This document shows, one piece after another, positions 35,515 to 46,761 of a stretch of 64,000 bases of DNA (position 1 is the stretch's first letter; each line of letters opens with the position of its first letter). Origin of the DNA: Anniella stebbinsi (taxonomy: Eukaryota > Chordata > Lepidosauria > Squamata > Anniellidae); the NCBI GenBank assembly GCA_029215795.1, contig JARDYH010000001.1:116090533-116154532 (forward strand), read 5' to 3'. The notes beneath the pieces are model-generated. The model was not told the origin of the DNA and ran no database searches. It was given only the letters and a program-made list of their open reading frames with translations. The translations under genes were made by a program, and so were the position numbers.

Positions 35515-35622
35515 TCTATTAATTTTATATGTTTTTAATCAGTTATGTATATTTTATATTGTGTGTATTGATGTTGTTCCCCGCCTCGATCCGGAGGGAG
35601 AGGCGGGAATAAATAAATAAAT
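35515..35622 (+). mobile_element. L2 3' end fragment (subfamily A) with stem-loop
   Basis: Matches the 3' end of the L2 copy at 36291-38147: 'gttgttccccgcctcgatcc', then the complementary 'gagaggcggg', then A/T-rich tail. The pair ccgcctc/gaggcgg can form a short stem. Confidence 0.8.
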
Positions 35623-35623
35623 A

Positions 35624-35661
<38 letters not shown>
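35623..35661. repeat. (ATT)n microsatellite at an L2 tail
   Basis: About a dozen ATT units following the L2 3' end, as in the neighbouring copy at 38148-38194. Confidence 0.95.
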
Positions 35662-35663
<2 letters not shown>

Positions 35664-35900
35664 TTGGGCACGATGTCTCTCATCATGTAGCTTTTGTTAT
35701 CATAATTGCTTATGTCCATTGGTAAACACACTTCATTAATTTATCTAGTCATTTTAAAATCCATTTAAGGGGGGAAATGGACATTTCTTTAAAGGTGTAG
35801 CTAATGGCTGCAATTTTTTTTTTTTACATTTTTAATTTAGAGTAGCTGTGGGTGGATCCAGATGCATGGAGGGTAGGGTGGCTTTAATACTTCCCTACCG

Positions 35901-35924
35901 ACACACACACACACACACACACAC
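35901..35924. repeat. (AC)n microsatellite
   Basis: Twelve AC units. Confidence 0.95.
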
Positions 35925-36149
35925 TCAGAGGATGGGTCAATCCAGATCAGCACTGCACCTGCAATTTCTATTGCAAAATAGTCATCCATTTGCTTTACGG
36001 ATTGGGTCCGGTGTACCTACTCTAAAGTTTAAAAAAGATGCAGCTACTAGCTACATATCTAAAGTAATATCTGCCCCCGCCCAAGCTACTAGCTACCTTA
36101 TGGTAGTGAAGTAAATTGTGAATTTTTCGAAACCCAGCAAATGTTCCCA

Positions 36150-36265
36150 TGAGCTGCATGATCCCAAGCTCTAGTATTATGAGAGAGGCAGAAATAATTC
36201 ACTGTCCGCTTTCTCTCTCTCACGACTTATAATTTGATAAATGTATATCATGTTTCCCTACACAT
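36150..36265 (-). repeat. CR1-like LINE 3'-end fragment
   Basis: The text 'gatcccaagctctagtatta' and 'cactgtccgctttctctctc' matches, in the same orientation, the CR1-like 3' regions at 11225-11695 and 40363-40525, where the corresponding phrases are 'gaccccaggttctaatattg' and 'tccactttctccacac'. Confidence 0.5.
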
Positions 36266-36290
36266 GCATTAGTCATATTTTTTCTTAAAG

Positions 36291-38003
36291 GCAGTTCGCT
36301 GTGATGCCTTTAACGATCATTTCACAGATAAAATCTCTCAGATAAGAGCCGACTTAGATGCCGTCGTTATAGCAGAGGCTGACGATGGAGTGTCCAGCGA
36401 CTCCGCGAGTAGAATTACACTGGATTAGTTTCAGTTGGTGAGTACCGAGGACGTGGACAAGCTGCTTGGATGAGTGAGGAGGACGACTTGCCCTCTCAAT
36501 CCCTGTCCTTCATGGCTGGTCGTCCAGGGAGGAGATGCAGTTAGATCGCAATTACAATATATTATTAATGCATCTCTCAGGGAGGGGAGTTTTCCATCAT
36601 GTTTAAAAGAAGCGGTGGTACGGCAGCTTCTAAAAAAGCCCTCCCTGGACCCCCTGGACCTTAATAACTACAGGCCAGTATCAAATCTTCCATTCTTGGG
36701 CAAGGTGATCGAGAGGACGGTTGCCTTCCAACTCCAGGCAGTTTTGGATGACACTGATTACCTAGATCCATTTCAAACCGGCTTAGGGCAGGATATGAAG
36801 TTGAGACCTCTTTGGTCACCTTAGTGGATGATCTACGCCTTAGTATTGACAGGGGGAGTGTGTCCCTGTTGGTACTTCTGGACCTCTCAGCGGCATTCGA
36901 TACCATCGACCATGGTATCCTTCTGGAACATCTGAGAGGATTGGGAATCGGGGGCACTGTGCTTCAGTGGTTCCGGTCCTACCTCTCGGGCAGGTTCCAG
37001 ATGGTGATGCTTGGGGATAGCTGCTCTGCAAAGAAGGAGTTGCTATGTGGTGTACCACAAGGTGCCATCCTTTCCCCAATGCTGTTTAACATTTATATGA
37101 AACCGCTGGGAGAGATCATCCGGAGGCATGGGGAGTGGTGCTATCAATACGCTGATGACACCCAAATATATTTCTCTATGCCTTCGATAACAGCACCAGC
37201 TAAGGATAGTGTGTCTCCTCTGAATGAATGCTTGGAGGCGGTAATGGGCTGGATGAGGAAAAACAAACTGAAGCTGAATCCAGACAAGACGGAGGTGCTT
37301 GCTGTCAAAGGCCGCAACCTGGGTTTGGAGGTGTGTCAACTGGTTCTGGATGGGGTTACACTCCCTCTGAAAGACTTGGGGGTGCAGCTTGGGGGTACTC
37401 CTGGATCTGTCGCTCCAAATGACAGCCCAGATAGATGCGACGGCCAGGAGCACCTACTATCAGCTTCGGCTGATACGCCAGCTGCGCCCCTTCCTAGAGT
37501 TGGAAGACCTAAAGATGGTGGTGCACGCGCTGGTAACTTCGAGGCTCGACTTCTGCAATGCGCTGTACATAGGGCTACCTCTGTGCCTAGTCCGGAAACT
37601 TCAACTAGTTCAAAATATGGCAGCCAGGTTGGTCACCGGTACATCTAGGAGTGACCATATTATGCCAGCTTTAAAATCGCTCCACTGGCTGCCAATTAGT
37701 TTCCGGGCAAAGTATAAAGTGTTGGTAATTACTTTTAAAGCCCTACATGGTTTGGGTCCAGGTTACCTGCGGGATCGCCTTCTCCCATACAATCCGCCCC
37801 GCATACTCAGGTCCTCTGGGAAGAACTCACTACTGTCGGCCAAGACTAGGCTGACAACCGTTACCCAGAGGACCTTCTCTTCTGCCGCTCCCAGACTGTG
37901 GAATGACCTGCCGGAGGAGACTCGTCAACTTAACAGTCTTTTAGAATTTAAGAAAGCCATAAAGACTGTTCTCTTCCGGCAGGCATATCCAGTGGAATTT
38001 TAG
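36291..38003 (+). pseudogene. L2 reverse transcriptase, frameshifted
   Basis: Three overlapping frames make up the protein. The first (to about 36785) contains NNYRPVSNLPFLGKVIER. The second (about 36812-37380) has motif [17 protein letters not shown], motif B GVPQGAILSPMLFNIYM and the catalytic motif C YQYADDTQIYF. The third (37389-38003) carries the C-terminal part with DFCNALYIGLP, KLQLVQNMAARLV, LHWLPI and APRLWNDLPEETR. The RT aspartates are present, but shifts near 36785 and 37385 and a stop near 36428 prevent a full product. Confidence 0.9.
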
Positions 38004-38146
38004 AATGTTTTAAGGATGTTTTTAGGATGTTTTAGGATGTTTTAATGCAGTTTTAATAATATGTGTCATGTTTTAATCAGTTTTATGTATTTTATCATGT
38101 TGTTGTTCCCCGCCTCGATCCAGACAGAGAGGCGGGTAAGAAATAA

Positions 38147-38147
<1 letters not shown>
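36291..38147 (+). mobile_element. L2-clade LINE (subfamily A), 5'-truncated
   Basis: Covers the reverse-transcriptase domain to the 3' end, followed by a TTA microsatellite. The 5' end starts within the linker before the RT domain. The 3' untranslated part carries a stem-loop (ccccgcctc ... gaggcggg at about 38109-38136). Coding frames are broken by at least two shifts and a stop. L2 elements move by target-primed reverse transcription with an apurinic-like endonuclease, which is missing here. Confidence 0.9.

Positions 38148-38194
<47 letters not shown>
38148..38194. repeat. (TTA)n microsatellite at an L2 tail
   Basis: About fifteen TTA units directly follow the L2 3' end and are probably an expansion of its tail. 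Confidence 0.95.
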
Positions 38195-39324
38195 GTGATC
38201 AGTTTTGTTGCTATTTTCTGTATTTCCCCCCATATTTTACAATACCATGTTTGAGAGTGATCTCCGAACTGCACATTATTCTAAATATAGCAGTACTGTG
38301 CATTTCTATAATAGCTTGATGCTTGCTGTCTTATTTTCAGCCCAATTTCCTAGTAATTCTTCAACACTGAATATGCCTTGTTAAACATTTAGTTGATGTT
38401 TTCAGTGAGCTAGCCAGTGGAACCACAAGATCTCTTTTCTGGATAATCAAATCATAGAGGGATAGTTTGCATTTAGCCAAGATGTAGCATTCAGTGCATG
38501 AGCCTCTGGGAGCCTACCTAAGCAAAGTTGTGGGCTCACATACTGCCTTCTTACTATGCTTCCCCCTGGGTGGCTCTCATCAAGTTCCATGATTCTTGGC
38601 TTGTTAAACAAGTCATCAAAAAGATCCAGGGCTTGTTGTTCATTTGCTTAGCAATTATCTAGAGTTTGTTTTAATCTATGATTTCTGGTTCACACAAAAC
38701 CAGGAATCAGGGAAAGTACAACTACACTTAGCAGGTGTCTGGCTGTGAAGGGGAAGTATGCAAGCCAGAGGCTTTGCTTAGGACATCAGAGACTCATGTA
38801 CATAGCGCTAAATCCTGGCTTAACATTATGTGTGAACATGTCAGGTGATTTTCGATATTGCATGTGTTAAGCTCCGCTTCATTATATCTCATCTGCTTTT
38901 TTGCTATCCACCAATCTTTTGGAAACCTTCATGGTCTGTTTGGGATTTCACTATTCTAGCTACCTCTCTGTGTATTCTTGACTATCAGTTATGAACAATT
39001 GAAATTACCATCACAAACTGACATCCATATATGTCTGGCCATGTAATTTAACTAAAAACATACGGAATCCCCTACCTATGAGGAATTGCACTAATCTCTT
39101 TTCTTCCCTTGACATTTTTCAGATGGTTTGCCTAAGCAAAACCTTCTCAATTATCATTGAAATTTTGCTTTAGATTAAATTCAATAGCAGCTCTGAACCT
39201 AACTATAGAACAGCCTCCTATTGAACTGTACTATCATACAGTGAATATAGATATTTTAAAGCTCATCAAAATGCAACGGAAATGGAAAATTAGCATGCTG
39301 TTCTATCTGATTTTATTTAAATAA
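38195..39324. other. Mostly unassigned; 'catggttt'-type repeat at 38595-38850
   Basis: Fragments with 'cttgttaaacaagtcat', 'ggttcacacaaaaccagg' and 'aacattatgtgtgaacatgt' fall into the same dispersed family as 31762-32040. No gene was identified. Confidence 0.4.
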
Positions 39325-39470
39325 TGAATTTAAAGTATTTTATCCCATTTTACAGCTAAAAGGGCTCCTAGAGCATGTTACAAAGATAAAAAAAATAAGA
39401 CAGTCCCTGCCCAGAGGCTTACATATAAATTACATGGCACAAAAGGGGAAAGTATTGGGAGGAAGGAAGA
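39325..39470 (-). repeat. LINE 3'-end fragment, partner of 13556-13700
   Basis: Contains 'tatcccattttacagct', 'gcatgttacaaagat' and 'gacagtccctgcccagaggc', the same sequence of blocks as in 13556-13700. Confidence 0.55.
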
Positions 39471-39657
39471 AAAAAGTGTACTCAGGCACTGGATTCTTGG
39501 TTCAGCAGGTAGTAATTTAGCAAGTCTTGGTCTAAGCAATGATGAACATGTTAGCAATTATGCTGAACTATGTCACACTGTCACAGGAGCATACTGTCAC
39601 AGGACAGTGTCACGCTGTCACAGGAGCACTTCCAGCAGTAATGTTAGGGCTCTGTAA

Positions 39658-39884
39658 CATGTATTGTTTTGCAAGTCATAATAACATAAGAAGAAACCTT
39701 CTGGATCAAACCATAGGCATCCTGTTTCCCACAGTGGCCAACCAGGATATGAATCCAATAACCCTCTTCCATTTCTATTCACCAGCAACTGGTATTCAAA
39801 GGCGCATGCTATCTTAGATCCTGGAAGAGTCATATAGCAGTTACGACTGCTAGTCTATGGATAGCCTTTCCTCCATGGGTTTAT
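39658..39884 (-). mobile_element. CR1-like LINE 3' end, first half
   Basis: Contains 'taacataagaagaaaccttc', 'cccacagtggccaaccagga' and 'ccagcaactggtattcaaag', the antisense form of a CR1-type 3' region that is also present at 11225-11695. It is interrupted at about 39885 and resumes at 40363. Confidence 0.65.
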
Positions 39885-39888
39885 CGGA

Positions 39889-40357
39889 GGGTGCAATACT
39901 GTGGCCCCTAGACAATGTCTGTGGGCCATAGGATACTGGGGATTCCCCCCTCTGAGGTCGGTAACAGCGCTCTGACTTCAAAAGGGGGAGTTGGGGATCT
40001 GCCTCCCACACCCACACACCCTTGCAGCCAGCATGGAAAGAATAGTGCTGGCTGCCCATCAAAGTTGGGAAATAGACCTCGGAGAGGGGGAAAGGGGGTA
40101 TTCTAGTGGGCAGCAAAGGGAGGAAACCAGAGAGGGCAGTGTATGAGCTATCCAAAGTCTCTTCCAATCTCCTTCCAAGTTCCATTCCATTTCAAAGCAC
40201 CATCGCTAAAAAGCCTGACTAGTGAAGAATGCAGGGCAGGAGGATGGAGAGGTGAGGATTGCATCCACCATTCCTCCCACCTTGCATTGCATTATCAGAA
40301 GCCTCCAAGTTCTGGGGCTTCCGATTATCAAGGGCACAATCAATTGGATTACACCCT
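39889..40357. repeat. MITE-like insertion within a CR1-like LINE
   Basis: The two CR1-like halves are separated by about 470 bp whose ends look inverted: 'gggtgcaatactgtggccc' on the left against the complement of 'gggcacaatcaattggattacaccc' on the right, with internal differences. No target duplication was secure and no coding region was recognised. Confidence 0.5.
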
Positions 40358-40362
40358 TATTC

Positions 40363-40525
40363 TTCTTTAAAGCTATCTACGTTCCATATGTGCTGTGTGA
40401 AGAAGTACTTCCTTATGTCTTCCTTGAATTTTCCACCATTTAACTACATTGGATGATTCTGGCATCTAGTACTATGAAAGAGAGTAGTGGAGGGACTTAT
40501 CCACTTTCTTCACACCATAGTTGTG
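40363..40525 (-). mobile_element. CR1-like LINE 3' end, second half
   Basis: Contains 'gtgctgtgtgaagaagtact', 'ttgaattttccaccatttaa' and 'tccactttcttcacaccat', which continue the CR1-like antisense order broken at 39885. Confidence 0.65.
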
Positions 40526-42191
40526 TCTTTCTGTAATTGCCAGATTTAAATAACTAATTTTGTCCCCTGGGCAGAAATAAAGCCCCATCCTGGAATCAAA
40601 TTAGATCAACATTTCACTCAAATAATTTTAGTTCCCGCTAACCTTAAATGAAGTGAGCTAATAAAGCATTAAATTAACATGTTATGTGAGAAACTTCTAA
40701 TACTTGTTTAAATTTCCATTGAGTTACTGACTTTAAAATTTCAGTCAATATAAAATCTGAGTTGATAAAAACAATTAGGCAGTTTTTTTGTCAGCTCAGG
40801 TTTTTTTTAAAAAAAAAACCTAACTAAACTTGAAATGTCTGTGGTTATGTATATAAAAAAAATTAATAGCTTAGAAATTGTGGAAGTAACTGTGGAGGGA
40901 AAAAGGTGTGTGAAGACAAGAGTCTGACTTTTAAGAAATACACTTGATCTTCGGGGGGGGGGGGCACGAAAAACAAATACAGTAGCCCTTTAACACATAT
41001 TGGACTCTACACACAGAAAAATCACTACACATTATGTTTAATATACATAGGCAATCCAGGGCTCAGAAGCATAGATGGGCAGAGGTTAGCTGGGCCAAAC
41101 AATAAGTGAGTGTGATTGTGCTGTTCTATCATATGTCTGCAATACAAGAATTAACCAACATGTGAAAAGGATTAGTAACTTGCAATTAATATGTTGCAAA
41201 ATACCCATTAAGCATTGTTATCACTGTGACTCCGCAGTTGCTATGCTTCTGCTCAAATTCTACAGGGCCTCAAATCTTTGAGCCTCTTCATATGGCACAG
41301 AACAATATTTCTATGCAGAAATGTCCATATATCATTAATGTATAGCTCGTGAAAAGAATATTTAAGACTTATATTTATGATACAGCTTATGATGGTGTGC
41401 ATAATTTTAATACATTACTGTATCTGAGAGCAGGAATGGAGTGGTTATGGCTGCAGTGACTTATTCACAGATTGGTGGACTGGTATTATTTGTTTTATAG
41501 GTTTATAAAGCAGATGCCTCACTCTTCAAACATGCTTAATGCACTATTAAGTTCCGAATAAAAGAAGCAGGAAAAATACTTCTATTTAATCAGAGAAGCA
41601 CATTGCCCAGCCACATTATTTCTAACTGATCAGTGGAAATAAACAGATGAACAAGATTACTGCAGACAACTCTACACATCTTACACAGACAACTATGAGA
41701 GGCTTCTCATCTTCACAATCACAACTGGCTGGTAGTAGGTTCAGCACACAAAAAAGTACTTTCTCCCACAGAGCGTAATTAACTTGCAGAATTTATTGTC
41801 ACAATATGTGATCATGTCTCTGAGCTAAAAAGACATGTGTGAGCCTTTTTAAAAGGCTTTTTAAAAGGCTCACACAAATCTGGAGGATAGCTCTATATTG
41901 GCTGTGAGTACCAGATACTGGGAGCAAACTATAAGAGATGGCCTTCTTATTGGAGATTGAAGTAGATATACACCAGCAAAGCAAACATAGGTTTTTAGCC
42001 TCCAACACAATTAAGAAGTTATCTATTCCATTTTGTTTCTAGACATTGGAGAATTATAGACATATTGATGGGCACTCAACTGAAATATACGATTGCTTTT
42101 AAAAGTTTAGTATGCTATTTCTGTTTTGAGCAGTGTTAGAGCATTACAATGTTACATTTATAGTATATACAGTGTGGTGTTTATGTGGCTC
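40526..42191. other. Unassigned; small hairpin at 41837-41875
   Basis: At 41837-41875 'gtgtgagccttttt' faces 'aaaaggctcacac', a perfect short inverted repeat with an A/T-rich centre. A G-run lies near 40952-40964. Nothing else was identified. Confidence 0.5.
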
Positions 42192-42199
42192 ATTTTAAC
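42192..42199. repeat. Target-site duplication, left copy
   Basis: The octamer attttaac occurs here and again, exactly, at 43725-43732. Confidence 0.9.
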
Positions 42200-43724
42200 T
42201 AGGGATGTGCAGTGGATCGGATCCGATCCACGATCCGAATCCGATCCGCCCAAAAATTGGATAAAAACTATCCGATCCAATCAGATCCGCCAACCATCTG
42301 ATCTGATCCGATCCGAAGGGACCTGATCCGGATCGGGGAAAAATAGGAAAATCGGATGCCATTTTGAATGCTTTTCCCCATAGCCTAATATTGTGTTACA
42401 AAACGCCTATAACTTTTTCATTTTTAAAGATAGAAGGATGAAACTTGGACACTTTGTAGATGGGTTAGGGGTAGTTATCTGTGAGAAATTTCAGAAAGAT
42501 TGGTGCAAGCATTTTGTAGCAATTAATTTTTAAATAAAGAACCAGGAATGCCTATAACTTTTTCATTTTTAAAGTTCCACACATGAAACTTTGCCACATT
42601 GTATGTGGTATGTTGGGACCCATATGTGCGAAATTTCAGAAACATAGGTTCTTGCTTTATGTGGCAATTAATTTTAGAAAAATGGGTAGCAGTGGGGTAA
42701 ATACAGTTATGCTTTCAACTTTTTTATTTTTAAAGATACAAACAGAAAACATGGGCACATTACAGGTAACACTTTGCTTGATATGTGTGTGAAATTTCAG
42801 AAAGATAGGTCCAGGCATGTAGTGGCAAGGTATTTTTGAAACAATGAGGAAAGAAACACCTATAACTTTTTTATTTTAAAAGTTAGAAGTCTGAAAGTTG
42901 CTCGCTTTGTAGATGGGTTAGGGGTAGTTATCTGTCAGAAATTTCAGAAAGTTAGGTCCAAGCATTTGGTGGCTACGAATTTTTTAGATTAAAAGTTACA
43001 AAAGTTTTTCCACAGAGGCTTGGGCTGTCAATTGCACCCTGCTCCCCCCCTCCCCCTCCCTCTTTTATCTGTCAAAATTCCGAGTTGTTGTAACTTTTAA
43101 TCTAAAAAAATAATAGCCACCAAATGCCTGGACCTATCTTTCTGAAATTTCACACACATATCAAGAAAAGTGTTACCTGTAATGTGCCCATGTTTCCTGT
43201 TTGTATCTTTAAAAATAAAAAAGTTGAAGGCATAACTGAATTTACCCCACTACTACCCATTTTTCTAAAATTAATTGCCACACAAGGCAAGCACCTATGT
43301 TTCTGAAATTTCACACACATGAGTCCCAACATACCACCTGCAATGTGACAAAGTTTCATGTGTGGAACATTAAAAATGAAAAAAGTTATAGGCATTCCTG
43401 GTTCTTTATTAAAAAAATAATTGCCACAAAATGCCTGCACCAATCTTTCTGAAATTTCTCACAGATAACTACCCCTGACCCATCTACAAAGTGTCCAAGT
43501 TTCATCCTTCTATCTTTAAAAATGAAAAAGTTATAGGCATTTTTGTAACACAATGCTAGTCTATGGGGAAATGCATTCAAAATGGCGTCCGATCCGAAAA
43601 CCGGACATCCGGTTTTCGGATCGGAATCGGATCGGATCTGCCCAACCTCTGATCTGATCTGATCCGGTCCACCAGGTCCTATCCCAATCCGCGATCCGAT
43701 CCAGGGGATCAGTGCACATCCCTA
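42200..43724. mobile_element. hAT-like non-autonomous foldback element, 1,525 bp (H2)
   Basis: Both ends read TAGGGATGTGCA inward, and exact 8-bp duplications flank it. Subterminal zones are packed with GATCCG/CGGATC words. The left arm (to about 42998) has four modules of about 145-160 bp, which I label a, b, c and d. Each starts near a 'cctataactttttcattttt'-type block (42406, 42550, 42709 and 42858) and contains a 'gaaatttcagaaa' block. The right arm (from about 43089) mirrors c, b and a but lacks d. The centre is a C-rich spacer. Small frames on both strands follow from the repeats. Confidence 0.88.
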
Positions 43725-43859
43725 ATTTTAACCAATTTTTTAAAATTATTTTTACTATTTGACCCCTCTTAAACTATTTATTCTGACAGTATCAATCCGC
43801 TGGCAGGGTCCAATGAATCTCTTTATCGTCCTAGCTGGAAATAAAGTTATGACCAATTT

Positions 43860-44560
43860 CAAAATGCTACAGCTTATCTAAACCCACTTCCAATTGGACT
43901 TTCAGACAGGATATGGGACTGAGACTGCCTGGCAGATGACTGATGCCAGGAACTGGATGATTGTCCCTGTTAGTTCTTCTGGACATTTCTGTGTTTTTCA
44001 ATGCCATCAACCATGGTGTCCTTCTGGACTCCTTGGTGGTACTGACTCTTGGCTATTGTAGTGGTTCCAGTCCTTTCTGCTGAGTTTTCTTCAGAAGGTA
44101 GTGCTGGATGAGTACTATTTGAGTATCCATATCAAATCCTATGTTATTTAATATATATGTGAAGCTGTTCTGGAGCTTTGGAGTGAGGAGCCCCCAACAT
44201 GCAGATGACACCCAGTTCCTACTGCTCTTTGTCATCTTTGGTTGATGCTGTTGAATGTTGCCTGGATGCTGTTGAATGAGCTGGATAAGGGTGAACAAGC
44301 TGAGATTAAATTCAGACAACAAAGAGATGTTGTTCATCAGTATAAAATCTGATTTGGGGCTTAGTATTCAACCTTTTCTGGAAGGGATTGTGGTCCCCCT
44401 GAAAGATCAGGTTTGTAGCTTGGGAACTTCCCTTGATTCTGTGTCTGAGGTAGTGGCAAAGAGTGTATTTGCAGTCTTACATTTAGTGCATCAGCTGAGC
44501 CTGAGTCTGTTCATGATGGGTTGTCATGTCATGTGAACCCAGTTGATGTTTTAGCACTGC
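43860..44560 (+). mobile_element. Decayed L2 reverse-transcriptase copy
   Basis: Recognisable order of L2 blocks with many shifts: 'gatatgggactgagactg' (RT motif region), 'atgccatcaaccatggtgtc' (equivalent of FDTIDHGIL), 'atgcagatgacacccagtt' (ADDTQ) and 'aaagatcaggtttgtagctt' (KDQVCSL). It begins about 135 bp downstream of the hAT-like element. Non-functional. Confidence 0.8.
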
Positions 44561-45179
44561 TTATAATTTATACTGTATACAATTTAATTAGATATGGTGG
44601 GTACGATTTTAATGCTTTCTTCTTCATTCTGACCCCTTTGGGATGGAACAAGCTATAAATAGACATAAATGAGATTCTGTGTGATCATGTGATTGTCTCT
44701 TACACACACACACACTTTTTAAACTTTGTTAAAACATATTTTTCTCAAGTTAGGGTAATTTTAATTTACAGTACTTCTGAAATCAAACGCATCTAATTAG
44801 CACTTTCAAAGCAGTTGTTCTGCCCCAGTGATTAAATGGGTTCAGCTGTTTTAGCTGGCTCACCTGGTTGTCTGAAGCTGGCGAACTTAGCTACATAGGC
44901 CGATATTATCACATTATCCCATATGAAAAGCATTTGAAGTCAAAGGTACTGTGATGAGTGTTTGAGGTGATGCTTAGTCCAACCTGGCTGACATGCTTTG
45001 ATCACATTAAAGGGTCCTGGCAATTATAGGATTGAAAACATATGCTCTGATTTATGCATGCAAAATTAATAAGAAAGATGTTTATTTCTAGCAGATGGAA
45101 TATCTAAGCTTTGTGCAAAGCATGGTTTTCTCCTCTGGTATGATTCTATGATTTTTTTGTTGTACATTTTCTTTCAGTG

Positions 45180-45180
<1 letters not shown>
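44561..45180. other. Unassigned; short (AC)n near 44703-44716
   Basis: The start may contain remains of the L2 3' untranslated region. No other feature was identified. Confidence 0.45.
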
Positions 45181-45212
<32 letters not shown>

Positions 45213-45219
45213 GATAGAT

Positions 45220-45251
<32 letters not shown>

Positions 45252-45267
45252 CAGATGATAGATAGAT
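45181..45267. repeat. (GATA)n microsatellite
   Basis: About twenty GATA units with three short interruptions. Tyr/Leu/Ser/Ile-rich frames on the minus strand are artefacts of the repeat. Confidence 0.95.
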
Positions 45268-45268
45268 G

Positions 45269-45289
45269 GTGTGTGTGTGTGTGTGTGTG
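45269..45289. repeat. (GT)n microsatellite
   Basis: About ten GT units directly next to the GATA array. Confidence 0.95.
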
Positions 45290-45509
45290 ATATTCACATT
45301 CTTGTGATTGTATTACAGAAAGGCAGCACATTACAATGCATTTATAGCTAGCATTTCTTCTATTGGGCAGGGGGTATCCACAATGATGAAACTAAATTAT
45401 GGTTTAAAAATACAGGCACAATATTTGATGTTCCTGAGCATTTGATAAAATGTTTAACTGAATTTCATTGTGCCTTACAAGGTCCTCTTACCTAGCACTT
45501 TTTAAAATC

Positions 45510-46148
45510 AAATATGAGAAGTGATGCAAGAGGAATAAAAGTATCTTCAAGAGTCAGGTGGAGGGATAACCATGATAGGAACCCAGCAAGAGATACCGTT
45601 TACTTGGACTTCGAAAATGCTTTTGACAAAGCCCCTCACCAAAGACTTCTGAGCAGACTTAGCAGTCATGGAATAAGAGGAGAGGGACTTTTATGGTCCA
45701 GTAACAGGTTAAAGGACAGAAAGCAGAGAGTAGGAATAAATGCTAAATTCTCCCAATGGAGAGGAGTAAATATAGGGATCTATGATTTTCAACCTGTTCA
45801 CAAATGATCTGAAATTAGAAGTGAGCAGTAAAGTGGTCAAGTTTGCCAGTGATACCAATTTATTTAAGGGGGTTAAAACAAAAAAGGATTGTGAGAAGCT
45901 CCAGTAGGATCTCTTCAGACTGGGAGGATGGATATCTAAATGGCAAATGTGTTTCAGTGTAAGCAAGTTTAAAGAGAAGCACATTGAGGCAAAAAATCCC
46001 AACTTCAAGTATAACTTGATGTGATCTGAGCTAGTGGTGACAAATGAAGAAAGAGATCTTGCGGTTATGGTGGACAACTCAATGAATATGTCAACCCAGT
46101 ATACAGCTGCTGTAAAAAAAGCTAACACCATAATCAGGAAATTATTTT
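45510..46148 (+). mobile_element. CR1-like LINE, reverse-transcriptase fragment
   Basis: Encodes VYLDFENAFDKAPHQRLLSRL (RT motif A region) near 45600-45660 and DRKQRVGINAKFSQW near 45715-45760. In other frames come a segment like LGGWISKWQM and, near 46085-46148, MSTQYTAAVKKANTIIRKLF. This is the usual order of a CR1-type protein. Frames are broken. A GC-rich segment interrupts the element at 46149. Confidence 0.75.
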
Positions 46149-46318
46149 AGAAGGGCCCCTTTTTGCGCCCAGCTCGCCTGGGTGCGGAGAGGGTGTTGCG
46201 GTGGGGGTGGGGGACGGGCGAGATGGGAGCCACCCATTGGTGGGCTCCGCTGGTGCCACCGGTGCTGGGAGGGGACTCAGGGAGTATTTAAGTCACTCAC
46301 CCCTCCCAGCAGCCATAC
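46149..46318 (+). repeat. GC-rich LTR-like insertion inside the CR1-like element
   Basis: Interrupts the CR1-like sequence and resembles the GC-rich part of the LTR-like repeats at 53025-53300 and 23160-23854. A TATA-like 'gggagtatttaag' lies near 46280, suiting an LTR promoter fragment. Confidence 0.5.
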
Positions 46319-46487
46319 CTAAAAAATTACACTGCAGAGTTGGAAAAAGGGCAGAAAAGAGCAACAAAAATTATCCAGGGTGTTGAGCATCTCCCCTCTG
46401 AGGGAAGGTTACAACAGCTGGGACTGTTTAATTTGGAAAAAAGGAGGATAAGGGGAGACATGATAGAGGTGTACAAAATTATTCATT
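46319..46487 (+). mobile_element. CR1-like LINE, C-terminal continuation
   Basis: Translates as ELEKGQKRATKIIQGVEHL, then GRLQQLGLFNLEKRRIRGDM and IEVYKIIH, the conserved C-terminal stretch of CR1-type proteins. It follows on from 45510-46148 after the GC-rich insertion. Confidence 0.8.
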
Positions 46488-46761
46488 AAACAAAAAACCT
46501 ATGGTTTACAAAAACAACGTTAAGGCTCCACAGTTTCCAACCAAACACCAAAAAGCAGGGAAATTGGGAGTTAAGGCTCCCAAGCCTTAACCCCACATCC
46601 TCCCTAAGGAGGCAGAAAGTGCAAGTGAAATTCTCATTCTCCCAAAGCAGATAAACCATGAGGACAGGATGGAGAATATGATATGCAGAGGTGACTGTGG
46701 GGTTGTGGAAAACTGATAACAAACAACTTAGGGCCACCTACTTCTATTTTTTTTGTTTAGA

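Noticed and set aside
45088..45331. Tyr/Leu/Ser/Ile-rich minus-strand frames
   Set aside because: They are direct translations of (GATA)n and (GT)n microsatellites.
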